Positions 13,936 through 27,179 of a stretch of 64,000 nucleotides of DNA are shown here, piece after piece (the stretch's first letter is position 1; each line of letters starts with the position of its first letter). The stretch is from Hofstenia miamia (taxonomy: Eukaryota; Xenacoelomorpha; Acoela): contig SCFE01000120.1 in the NCBI GenBank assembly GCA_004352715.1, positions 493,239 to 557,238 on the forward strand, given 5' to 3'. Both the position numbers and the translations under genes were made by a program. A model generated the notes under the pieces. The model saw only the letters and a program-made list of their open reading frames with translations. It was not told where the DNA came from and did not search any database.

Positions 13936-16900
13936 TGATTGTCGTATTTTTTCTTTTTGTTCATGTGCTTATAAGTTTAAAAAATTCAACAATATCGTTA
14001 ATGGAATATCAAAATTTAGATTATATCAGGTTCTCAAAAAATATTCGAAAATTATTAATACAATTATCTGTCAAAGAAATTAGAAATTTGATGGTAGAAC
14101 AATGCATAAAATTTGAGCAATTTATAAGATAGATCAATAACGGTTACTACGAATCAATAATTATTATTTTAATAAAATTTAACTACATATTTTAACTACA
14201 ATTCTAATTACGGCAACTTCTATTTAAATAAGAAAATACACTTGTGAACAAATGAAAATGGAAATTCGGTTGTTTCAAGTTATGGCTAAATACACAAGCA
14301 ATTATATTCTTACATTCATTAACAATATAGAATTTGCTTTCGCTTAATTTACACAACGTTAGATATACGCAAGTTAAATTCATTATCATTTATTCCACTT
14401 AATTGATGAATGTTAATGGTATCACATTAAAAGCAGTGTCTTAGCCAGGGAACTTTCTTTGCAATAGATATAACTGTTAATCTTACTTCTTCATTAACAC
14501 CAAGTGAGTGCAAAAAAGGGAAAGCAGGACTATCCTACACGAAAGTAGAAGATGGTCTAACATACTCCTTAGTACTTTAACGTCAGACTGTCAACAAGCC
14601 GAAATTTCTAAGCTCGGCTCATTTGAATTTTGAGTACGTTCGGCTCGGCTCGTTTTGGATAGATATTATTTTTTTACATAGCTCTTCTTATTGTTTAATA
14701 AATATTTCTAAAATATGATTATAAGAAAGGCATATTGAATGAAAAAATAAGAAAATCTGCCTAATCAAATTAAGAAGCAGAACTATAAATTTACTTTGTC
14801 TAAAAAAGCTTCATTTTGGGCTCGTTGTATATCCAATGGACTGTTCAAGCTAGGCTCGTTGACAAGTCTGCTTCAACCAAAAACAAGACACTTTCTGAAT
14901 TACAGGATAGAATTTCCTAAATTTCATGCTAAATGACGAAAAACCGCAATGTAGTCGATCTGCACGTTGAAGTCACGAACCTCTGATGTAACCAATGAAA
15001 AATAAGGAATGGGAAGGATAGAACACGTTGAAACAATATTCGTATATTCTTAACTAAAGCTAACTTTGTATTGCAAAATTTAGTGATCTCTTATAGAAAA
15101 ATATACAAACGGAGAATCTCAAAAAACATGGAAAATTCGTTTGATCGGTACACAATAATTGTTCAAATGTTTTGAATAAAAAATATGATTATTGAGAAAA
15201 TGTATGTTTTTCATACCTAAGTCTGTTGTCGTTGTAAATGGGTACAGATTGGAATGGTTTGTAGCAAGGAAATTAGGAAGAAAAAAACATAAGAACGTGA
15301 ATCATCAAAAGAGAAATTAGGAAACAGAAAATTGATGGAACTCTTAGACTGTAGTTTGAGGTAACAGATGCTTAACAAAACTAGTGTTAATAAAAAACCT
15401 TTTGAGGTTTTTTTCAAAATTCCTCACAATGACACTTTTTAAGACTTAGAAAAATATTTCATAACGCATCATCGGGATTGTCTATGCTAGGATATGCAAT
15501 CTGTGATGAATGTCCAATTCCATATGTAAAAATAAGAGTACAAACAAAACAGGTATTAAGAGTAAATAAATACGAAAAAAAACATTCATCTCTCATAAAA
15601 ATAGGCTGCCAGTGTACTAACATAGAATTAGGCTTCCTGACCACGCTTTCGAATATCTGTACATTGAAAATGATGTAAAATAAGGTTGTTTGCTAAATTA
15701 AAACCCACCCGATGAAATTTCGTCGGAACAGCACTCGGAACGCGAGAAGGAAACGTTGAATTCGTCAGTCTGAAAGTGGAACAATGGTGCTGTAGATGGT
15801 AACACCTCGTAACGCCGCCAATCAAAAAACGAATCAGTAAACGTCTTATCCACGGAAACTGACGAGCTCATAAGTGTTTTCAACATTCTTAGAAATCTAA
15901 AATATATAAAAACTCACCCAAAGTCAGGAAAAAGGAATAAAAACAAGTTAAGTATCAGTGGCAAAATTCAAATACCCGTCCCAATCGTTGGTATTTTGGT
16001 TGAACACTTTACGACATTTTTGCATGAATAGAGACAGCAGACGCATAAATGAATTGAATCTACGACTTGAAGAAAATATGTCCAATTGCTTTTTGTCTAA
16101 TTCCAACATCCTAAAATACATAACAGTGGAGATAAGCTTCTTAATTTCGAATATTAATTTTTTCGTAAAGCTGAAATTTCGTACTTTTGTAATGCAATAT
16201 ATTTCGTAAAATTTAAATTTCGTAATATTTGATTTCGTAACATAGTATTTCGTAAATACTAAATTTCGTGCATATTTATTTCGTAAAACATCTTATCTCG
16301 CAAATTGAAATTTCGTAAATTTATATTGCGCAATTAATTTTTACTATTTGCGGTTATTTAAATTAACATTTGCAACTAGAAAAGCACTCGAAGAGCGCAG
16401 ACCTCCGCCACGCAGCTATTATTGGATTCCTACCTTGAGCGGAGACACAACTCTGGTGAACATTTGAGGTCAATCCATCTATTACTTTTTTCGGAAAGTT
16501 GCTAAGAGACAAACAAACCAACGCTACCAAAACCATAACCTCCTTGGCGGAGGTAATGAATGAAGCACTAGTAATAGTTGAGGGTGCCCGACGAAATAGC
16601 AAATTGTATATTTATGGTGGCTGTTAATACGCCAAAGACTATAAACGCGGGTTAACATTACACTTGTCGTCTACCTGTTTGAAAAACAATGACACAGTTA
16701 GACAACCCTAATAAAATATAAACAATTCTAACAGGTTTTCAACTACTATAAATATAATATTGATTAAGTCATAAAATAAATTTTAAAATGGAATTCGTTA
16801 TGAACCGTTGTACTGTGATGTACTATTTACATGAGAAGATAAGCAGCTATAATCAATATCAAGACTTCACTTGAGAACAACAAAAGCCAAACAATGGGCT

Positions 16901-19900
16901 ATGGCTGTTAGACGTATACACGGTTATTATAAATTCACATGCCAAATCTAAAATAAAGGAAAACCGCACTTTAATAAAATTTGTTATAAGTGCAGATTTT
17001 ATATCGATAACTTCCTTCTTCAAAAATACGCGAATGAAGTCCGAATTTAGTGGAATTTTCCAAAGTCATTGTATACATTTGCTTTCAGCCATTCCCCAAT
17101 TTTGCACGATTGGATCCCCAATGAGCTTTCAATCGAGATATCACATGACTAACAATCATATTACTGTAGTTTTCATGTGTGACTGCAATAGTAGAGCTAA
17201 AATAACACAACGGCTAAACCCCTTTGATGACCCCACGATTTGTTAATGGCACTCGTGGGGATTACTCGTGTTCTAAATACCTCAACTCCATGAAGTGAAA
17301 ACCCATTCAAATTGGCGTGGGTCTTATTTGTCCATAAAACCTGATCAATTAATTGCGAATCATTTTGCATTTTGTTACAATAATCTACAGAATTTGTAAG
17401 ATCAGCTTCAGTTAGTTGATGAAATTGATGCAGAGGCATGTGAAGACATTGGTGCAACATGTTTATACACCCTTGACTGTTGGTAGCTCTAACAATGTTC
17501 TTTGATCTTGTATGAGGACCACTAGTAGAAAATACTTCTGTTACACTGTGAACCATCTCTAGATTGAGACCTGAAAGCTCATTTTCCATATTGCTTAAAT
17601 CTGAAGATTAGTGATCATATTGAACCTCTGCAAGCCTATGTGATCTCTTTTTCACAATTGTGGCTGTTTTGAACTTAGGTTATGTATCNNNNNNNNNNNN
17701 NNNNNNNNNNNNNNNNNNNNNNNNNNNNNNNNNNNNNNNNNNNNNNNNNNNNNNNNNNNNNNNNNNNNNNNNNNNNNNNNNNNNNNNNNNNNNNNNNNNN
17801 NNNNNNNNNNNNNNNNNNNNNNNNNNNNNNNNNNNNNNNNNNNNNNNNNNNNNNNNNNNNNNNNNNNNNNNNCGTTAGAAGCTCGGCTCGTTGACAAGTG
17901 TGATCTGTTTCACTGATTATTTAGCAGTGGCCAGCGAGTCACTGTAATAAAAATCTTAAGTCACAAAATATATCCACATCTAATTAAAAAAATGTGATTG
18001 AAATCATTTGAAATTGTTATGTAACTTTAACTGATAAATCAAAATACCTTTCCAGCAATTCAAACATATTTCGACAGACGCGAGCTGAGATCGAACGAAT
18101 TTGGAAATAAGTTTCTGGGAAGTTTAAAGAATCAGACATGTTGGATGGAGAAGAATTCAGCTGATTCTAAACATCAGGTTAGACCATCGACTGCTGATGG
18201 CGTAATATAGTGTATCGAAATTAGAGCACAAATTAACGAAATATATTCTTGATTTTGTTGAATTTTAAAAAAGTATACATTTTAATACGTCCAGTGTAAT
18301 TCAAATGTGATTTGGACACCCGTTTACAAACTAAAACTGTATATGGGATTTTGAAACTCTGCATTAAACAGTTACGAAAAATATTGTATTATTTAAATTA
18401 AGGACCATTTATTCAAGTAATAATGGTATATATATATATATATAATATATATATATATATAACAATTATTTAAACTATAGCAAAGTTATAGTTAAAAACA
18501 ATCACTCAACACCTATGGTACATAGGGCATAACGAGCAAAATTTCTCCTGTCTTTCAAAATTGGTTATGATCAGATAAAACTAGATTTAGAAATGTAAAT
18601 AGCAAATATATTTAAGTTTCAGTTTGAATTTCAGTTTCAAATGAACATACTATCTGTACATACACGTGACACCACCATGCAACATCTTCTGAAGCAAAAA
18701 GCGAATTTTGTGTACAATTAGTATGGATTTTAAGTTCCTCAAATATACAAAACTCAATACAAGAGAAGTGAATGGCACGTCCCAAATAGTACAAAAGCAA
18801 CATGAACATGATTCATGAATATATATATATATATAATAAAACTAAATATTCCTAAAATCAAAAGTTTTCGTTATTATTAAGCTGACAATAACAGATACTG
18901 CACATGATCTTAGCCAAAAATGCCCGAAAAACTATATTTCCTTTGACAAATGACTTATTGAACAAAGTTGTAAAAATATTAAAAGCAAATTGAGATATAT
19001 GGCATACCAAAGAAGTATTGAATTCTGAAATGAGTTGTTTGGCTAAATCTCGATAACCGCATAAACTATGATTGAAGCTAACTGTCCAGTGGATGGGACC
19101 ACTTGGGTTAGTAGGTTTAAGGCATTGTCTAAAATAAATGGAATTCAGATCTAAAAAATAATATTCACCTATAAGCATAAGCTGAGTGTTGTCTGTCCCA
19201 AAAGGCTCCATGAGGGCACTTAGCAATAGAAAATTTATACAAATCGCTTGCAGTTGCATGATTCCATTCTAAGAGTCCCCGCTCTGTAGGCGATGTCGTC
19301 GTTTCACATAGACCTAGGAAAAAATAATCATTGCAACAAGTGTAATGAAATCTAAGAAAAAAGGATTTAACACTTTTTGAGATATTTACAAATTCAAATT
19401 ATACTTAAACATCTTCTTATTAAGAAATGACCGAAACAGTTGTTTTAAACAAAATCAAGTAAAAACTAGAAAAGCACTAGGAGAGCGCAGACTTCCGCCA
19501 AGCAGCTTGTGTCCCCTGGATCAGCACCAAAAATTTAATGGATTCCTCCCTGGGCGGAGACGCACCTCTGGTGAAAATTTGAGGTCAATACATCTATTAC
19601 TTTTTCCGTAAAGTTGCTAACAGACAAACAAACCAATGCTACCAAAACCATAACCTCCTTGTCNATATATATATATATATAATAAAACTAAATATTCCTA
19701 AAATCAAAAGTTTTCGTTATTATTAAGCTGACAATAACAGATACTGCACATGATCTTAGCCAAAAATGCCCGAAAAACTATATTTCCTTTGACAAATGAC
19801 TTATTGAACAAAGTTGTAAAAATATTAAAAGCAAATTGAGATATATGGCATACCAAAGAAGTATTGAATTCTGAAATGAGTTGTTTGGCTAAATCTCGAT

Positions 19901-21457
19901 AACCGCATAAACTATGATTGAAGCTAACTGTCCAGTGGATGGGACCACTTGGGTTAGTAGGTTTAAGGCATTGTCTAAAATAAATGGAATTCAGATCTAA
20001 AAAATAATATTCACCTATAAGCATAAGCTGAGTGTTGTCTGTCCCAAAAGGCTCCATGAGGGCACTTAGCAATAGAAAATTTATACAAATCGCTTGCAGT
20101 TGCATGATTCCATTCTAAGAGTCCCCGCTCTGTAGGCGATGTCGTCGTTTCACATAGACCTAGGAAAAAATAATCATTGCAACAAGTGTAATGAAATCTA
20201 AGAAAAAAGGATTTAACACTTTTTGAGATATTTACAAATTCAAATTATACTTAAACATCTTCTTATTAAGAAATGACCGAAACAGTTGTTTTAAACAAAA
20301 TCAAGTAAAAACTAGAAAAGCACTAGGAGAGCGCAGACTTCCGCCAAGCAGCTTGTGTCCCCTGGATCAGCACCAAAAATTTAATGGATTCCTCCCTGGG
20401 CGGAGACGCACCTCTGGTGAACATTTGAGGTCAATCCATCTATTACTTTTTTCGGAAAGTTGCTAAGAGACAAACAAACCAACGCTACCAAAACCATAAC
20501 CTCCTTGGCGGAGGTAATGAAGCGTTATGAAATTAAAATTACAAAATCGGAGTAAAATAATTTTGCATTTAATAGTACTGACATTATCTGTGAATGATAT
20601 TTTCTACATAATCGTTGAATCGGACAAGACTTTGAAACACGCATTTGGGCATTTAACGCACTCTGTCAATAATTAATCACTCATGCATTTAGATTACATT
20701 GTTTTCCTGCAATACGAAAATGGACAAAGGCATTTAGAAATCACGTTCACGCATAAATTCAGTACAAAACCGTTCACATTCAATTGCGAAGCCTGTGGAC
20801 ATCCTTGCATAATAGTGTCAGCAAACATTGTTCAAGTAGGCTAGCAAGCGAATCTCCCTTGTTGATGTTAAACGATCGAGAATAGCTGTTGCAATTCAAA
20901 CAGAAGAGATATGATAAAGATAAACTATTTTTTCTCAATGACATTTAATTCTTTGGATTTAGTTCACATGGATTAATAGTAATTCGAATATGATCATTTC
21001 ATTATTCCTATTGAACTTTGTAATACAAAACAATTTTAAGCTTCAAAATTATAATCAATGAGACGAAAAAAGTTTTAGATAATCTTAATAAAATGATCAT
21101 TTTAAGAGAAAATTTGACCAATTCAAAACACGTACTCATTACACACTGCGGAGGTGGTCGACTTGGAATGTACTTCACACTGCCTTTAATCCACTTGTCA
21201 TACTCTGTGAAGAGTCCCGCCAAATAATCATTGTATTCTTGATCTGAAGTGTAGTCACTTGGCGAGTATTCACCGGGATGGAGATGAAACTGCGATGGTT
21301 TCAGGTGCACTTTCATCGTGTACATAATGACAACGTACAGAAGCATTGCGGCTGCGATTAGGTTCATAAAGGAAACAAAAGCTCGCAGTAAATGCTTCCA
21401 TACTATACGTGTTTCGTTACCAGATTCTAACTTGGACAAACCGAATTTCCAAGGCAT
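6324..21457 (-). CDS. Adhesion-type GPCR (HormR + GAIN/GPS-like + 7TM), 3' end not found
   Basis: Adhesion-class (B2) receptor at the cell surface. Exons in transcript order: 21457-21145; HormR pair 20159-20015 and 19974-19854 (or the duplicate 19313-19169 and 19128-19008); 18752-18664 (18737 is an alternative acceptor); 15896-15709; 10640-10429; 8173-8119; 7812-7712; 7324-7217; 7137-7037; 6989-6869; 6553-6324. All have GT/AG borders, and phases agree at every junction, giving about 594 residues. Residues 23-48 form a hydrophobic anchor after a basic cytosolic start. Residues 105-193 are a HormR domain with the CPHGAFWDRQ core and paired cysteines. About 194-408 resembles a GAIN domain ending in a degenerate GPS. 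TM1 starts near 451, then come TM2, TM3 and TM4 (RRGVVVALGLPAVIVGI). TM5-TM7 exons were not found below 6324. The long introns are full of transposons. Exon E (15896-15709) and exon D rest mostly on phase agreement; HormR and TM1-TM4 are firmer. Confidence 0.72.
8537..9889 (+). mobile_element. Complete Tc1/mariner-superfamily element (DD41D type)
   Basis: The terminal inverted repeats are perfect over 31 bp, starting CAGGGTGTTAATTAAGTAAC at 8537-8567 and mirrored at 9859-9889. Both ends are flanked by TA, the expected target duplication. The element is 1353 bp with one uninterrupted transposase ORF. It sits in a receptor-gene intron in the opposite orientation to that gene. The right flank is a (TA)n run, a probable insertion target. 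Confidence 0.93.
8716..9765 (+). CDS. Tc1/mariner-superfamily transposase, DD41D
   Basis: A 349-residue transposase that would cut and paste the surrounding element. Residues 1-120 form paired helix-turn-helix DNA-binding regions, with KSGRPRTVS as the linker typical of the family. The DDE/D domain follows. The first aspartate is in WWSDEACF, the second in QQDGAPPHY, and the third in the SPDLTPPDFFLWG block. Taking the D of the PPDFF block as the third residue, 41 residues separate the second and third, which places it with DD41D (rosa/Visitor-like) rather than DD34D mariners. There is no stop or frameshift, the length is normal for the superfamily, and the first ATG of the frame is used. It may be active, or only very recently inserted. 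Confidence 0.92.
   Translation: MAFRLNKQQRISAVKHYYMSNNNAAEASRRLSAEYKIVNVQGRNIKSLVAKFELTGSVADAAKSGRPRTVSTEEMSNAICDSLTQSPQKSTRRLSAEFGISHVTVYKLLKERNMKPYIPRLIHALNDGDSDKRLEFSELFLEKVEHDEAFVDQIWWSDEACFKLNGQINRHNCVYWSSENPRVLVENAVNLPGITVWAAISSLGIIGPYFFEGTVTAVAYLTMLQTFFWPRAQNHQDFYFQQDGAPPHYGLIVREWLDTNFEGKWIGRRGPIEWPARSPDLTPPDFFLWGVIKNLVYAQKPATLEDLRGAIVQSFNTIDVELCQKVCRSVAERFQKCAQHNGEQFEHFD
10693..10898. mobile_element. Fold-back MITE, 206 bp, nested inverted repeats
   Basis: The outer ends TTAGGCCACGGTTAGACTAG and their inverse close the element. Inside is a second inverted repeat (CGATGTGACGATCAC and its near-complement), so almost the whole sequence can fold into one long hairpin. It has no coding capacity. 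The flanks are compatible with a TA target duplication. It lies in a receptor-gene intron. Confidence 0.75.
11165..11610 (-). pseudogene. hAT transposase C-terminal remnant with transposon end
   Basis: The minus-strand frame 11606-11286 ends in SFSVIKKIHTNSRGN, which matches the hAT C-terminal dimerisation region (an E/S-x-SFS-x-(I/L)KKIHT pattern). The DNA beyond it (about 11165-11260, CTCGTGCATATAAAAGCTAGGC) resembles the hAT-like end at 61146. N-terminal and catalytic parts are missing or decayed. It is excluded as a receptor exon because the flanking receptor exons join in phase without it. Confidence 0.5.
11611..14583. other. Receptor intron, no gene; (TA)n microsatellites
   Basis: Intronic AT-rich sequence with (TA)n runs near 13274-13287, 13578-13598 and 13902-13933. 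The stretch 12600-12740 is enriched in ATCAAAT motifs. A 77-codon frame at 13899 starts inside the microsatellite and is not credible. Confidence 0.5.
14584..14870. mobile_element. MITE, family with GGCTCGTTGACAAGTCT ends, copy 2
   Basis: A shorter relative of 5495-5848, with left end CAGACTGTCAACAAGCC and right end GGCTCGTTGACAAGTCTG. The interior spacer (ATATGATTATAAGAAAGGCA) is shared with copy 1. Non-coding. Confidence 0.65.
16144..16345. repeat. Degenerate minisatellite built on ATTTCGTAA
   Basis: About ten copies of ATTTCGTAA or close variants occur at roughly 15-25 bp intervals, separated by AT-rich filler. No coding capacity. Intronic in the receptor gene. Confidence 0.65.
16376..16559. 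repeat. Interspersed repeat with CTCCGCC / GGCGGAG ends, copy 1
   Basis: The unit runs from CTAGAAAAGCACTCGAAGAG to CCTCCTTGGCGGAGGTAATG. The terminal block is self-complementary and also pairs with GACCTCCGCCA near the other end. Further copies lie at 19466-19663 (truncated) and 20312-20519. The minus-strand open frame across it is a by-product of the repeat. Confidence 0.7.
17197..17650 (-). pseudogene. Tc1/mariner-superfamily transposase fragment
   Basis: The minus-strand frame 17589-17197 covers the linker between the DNA-binding region and the first catalytic motif of a transposase (MPLHQFHQLTEADLTNSVDY, then VLWTNKTHANLNGF). In this family the motif is normally WTDE, so the catalytic aspartate is replaced by asparagine. 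The frame stops before the second catalytic region. A dead fragment. Confidence 0.6.
17689..17872. other. Assembly gap (184 N)
   Basis: Unsequenced. The right edge (17873-17896) is the end of a third MITE copy (GAAGCTCGGCTCGTTGACAAGT), so the gap probably hides the rest of that MITE. Confidence 0.9.
18427..18462. repeat. (TA)n microsatellite
   Basis: A run of TA repeats with one central interruption. Confidence 0.9.
18819..20519. repeat. 846-bp direct duplication around a single N (probable assembly artefact)
   Basis: The segment 18819-19663 recurs at about 19665-20519, offset 846 bp, with the single N (19664) at the junction. The two HormR exons and the CTCCGCC repeat occur in both halves. 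The copies are identical apart from several differences in the last ~100 bases before the N, as expected of a low-quality contig end. The upstream copy of exon pair B-C cannot splice to the downstream pair in phase (C ends in phase 0, B needs phase 1), which argues against a true tandem exon duplication. Confidence 0.85.
20312..20519. repeat. Interspersed repeat with CTCCGCC / GGCGGAG ends, copy 3
   Basis: Full-length relative of 16376-16559 with the same terminal CCTCCTTGGCGGAGGTAATG. A truncated, more divergent version is at 19466-19663, next to the single N. Confidence 0.7.
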
Positions 21458-21648
21458 CTGAAATTATCAGTTCATTCAAAAGCATCAAATTATATGTACA
21501 TGTACATAACCACTTGATTGAGTAACAGAACCTTAAAATGTAATTATAATAGCTTATGAAAGCAAACACCCCAATAAAAAACTAATTATAAATTAATAAC
21601 TGATTAACACCAAACAATATGTGAATAAAGGTATGTTTATCCAATCGT

Positions 21649-21882
21649 AGTGCTCGGCAGTTTATAAAAACGAGCTCGGTTTCGTATGCGGTTTTTTACA
21701 CCTCAAAACAGCGGCTTCGATGTCGGTTTTTATAAAGTTTGCATTGTTTCTTGGAAATACCATTCTAGGCCATTCGGTAAAAACGGAAAACTTATTTTTC
21801 ATTTTTTTTCTCTCGATTCAGGTTCGGGTTTGAGTGAGAACCGGGATTTCGATTTTGTTTCGATATACCACCGAGCCCTATA
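21649..21882. mobile_element. Short non-autonomous element with imperfect inverted ends
   Basis: The left end TAGTGCTCGGCAGTTTATAA and the inverted right end TAGGGCTCGGTGGTATATCG match at most positions. The interior is rich in CGGTTT/CGGTTC motifs. No flanking target duplication was found. An open frame from 21686 is not a gene. It could be a hAT-type MITE. Confidence 0.4.
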
Positions 21883-21889
21883 TAAGGGC

Positions 21890-23005
21890 ATATGGGAAAC
21901 TACTATCAACATCTATTAAAAAGAATAAAATTATTAGGTGTGAGTTCTAGCACAACGCAATTGAAGAATGAATATATAACTAAAACGCACTAGTTAAATT
22001 AATTTGGTAGGCAAACATTGTTTACTAAGTAAATAGTTACAACTAGAGACAAAGCGCAGTTAACTAATATATCGCACCTAACAATATTAATAAATTTTAG
22101 ACGTACTTAAATTTATTATAACAACTGTATACGGTGGACTGCCATAAAATTCACCCAGTAAAATCCTTGTTCAAATGTTCCGAAAATAAACGATTGGAAA
22201 AATTTGAGAAATTAAGTATACAATACATATCTTGTTTAAAATGGAATTAATACTGCATTGTGCAGCTTTTTGACTAAATCTGAGTATATGAGGTTAACAG
22301 TGTTGCGAAAAAATCCGATTTAAATTAAAAAATAAAAAAATCGGATTTTTTAATCTAAATTTCAATTCCACCCAGACAATCTTCGAAGGTAATTAATATT
22401 AAAAATTGTTTTGATACTTGAAATACAATATTTTAGTCAATTTTAAATAAACTGAAGATAAAAAACATGCAAAACAACATTTCAGAGCTTGCAATTCATT
22501 CCAATATCAGGGCAATGAATTCAAAACACTTAGAATACCCTACTTGTCTCTTTTAGTGTACTTGATTTAAATCGGATTTAACATATTCATTGATGAACTG
22601 TACTTAAATAGGGCTCTCAAAATGTAACCATTTATGCTTATAAATTTTGGATAAAAAACAAGTGCAAACGATTAAAAAATTTTTTATGACAGACGATAAA
22701 AGCACATTTTCAAAGGAATTTATCTGACAAGTAAACAAAATAAACTATTATTTATATAACATCTATCATTAGCGATAGATCTCGAAGAAAATGCAACAAT
22801 AAAAGGTATTCGCACATTTTAACTTATTACATTTACAATTAACTTTAAATAAATCTGCAGTTACAAATGGTGATAAATAGACTTTTAAAGAAATTTACAA
22901 ATCTCAGAGATGGTAGTCAAAGGAACTCTCAAATATCATAATTTTAGTTCATAATATTAATAAAAGCCTAAAACTCAGGAATCCATTTGAGAACAGCTGT
23001 AAGTG
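21890..23005. other. Intergenic region between the receptor gene and Rab11
   Basis: AT-rich, no gene seen. An inverted repeat around 22307-22352 (AAAAAATCCGATTT against AAATCGGATTTTTT) could form a hairpin. The proximal part would contain the Rab11 3' UTR. Confidence 0.5.
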
Positions 23006-26337
<3,332 letters not shown>

Positions 26338-26555
26338 CTATTATCACTACATTAAAATCATTTTACTTTAAGTAAATTACTTAATAAATTTTACCTAACT
26401 TAAGTATCTCAAAATGACAGGAAAAGTCTAATCTCTATTTATTGGAAGGTAATCTAAACGTAAAAATATACATGGGCAGAACACGATAAATTAAAATATA
26501 CAAGGAAAATGAAGGCTGATGTGAAATGAAAGTCCAATGTCGACTGTGAGGCTGA

Positions 26556-26560
26556 ATATA

Positions 26561-26601
<41 letters not shown>

Positions 26602-26875
26602 NNNNNNNNNNNNNNNNNNNNNNNNNNNNNNNNNNNNNNNNNNNNNNNNNNNNNNNNNNNNNNNNNNNNNNNNNNNNNNNNNNNNNNNNNNNNNNNNNNN
26701 NNNNNNNNNNNNNNNNNNNNNNNNNNNNNNNNNNNNNNNNNNNNNNNNNNNNNNNNNNNNNNNNNNNNNNNNNNNNNNNNNNNNNNNNNNNNNNNNNNNN
26801 NNNNNNNNNNNNNNNNNNNNNNNNNNNNNNNNNNNNNNNNNNNNNNNNTATATATATATATATATATATATATAT
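26556..26875. repeat. (TA)n microsatellite spanning an assembly gap
   Basis: TA runs at 26556-26598 and 26849-26875 flank 247 Ns (26602-26848). The gap is probably unresolved TA repeat. Confidence 0.85.
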
Positions 26876-27179
26876 GAAGCGAGCGATTAATTGAATAATT
26901 TATTGACGCCGATAATGTTTACATTTGTGTGTAAAAATTATTAGATATTTAGATATTTTCGCAATAAAGAGTTGAATTCAAATTATATGTACTTTATAGC
27001 AATTCTATTGATTGGCCGAAATCTAGAGTGTACATGTACATTCCATTATCTGTCTGGTATAGAACTGACTGGGTTTTTAACGCATTCATATACAATAACT
27101 TTTAATTTATAATTTATCTTAACAATATTTTTCAACTTTGTCATTGAATATACTTCAATTTATATTCAAATTAACTGGA

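Noticed and set aside
13899-14132. Open frame starting in a (TA)n repeat
   Set aside because: The N terminus is IYIYIY from the microsatellite; the rest has no domain.
15217-15417. Minus-strand hydrophobic frame considered as a receptor exon
   Set aside because: A clear donor (TTAG|GTATGA) exists, but no acceptor gives an open frame and the neighbours join without it.
19008-20159. True tandem duplication of HormR exons
   Set aside because: Phases do not allow serial splicing and the repeat is centred on a single N, so an assembly error is more likely.
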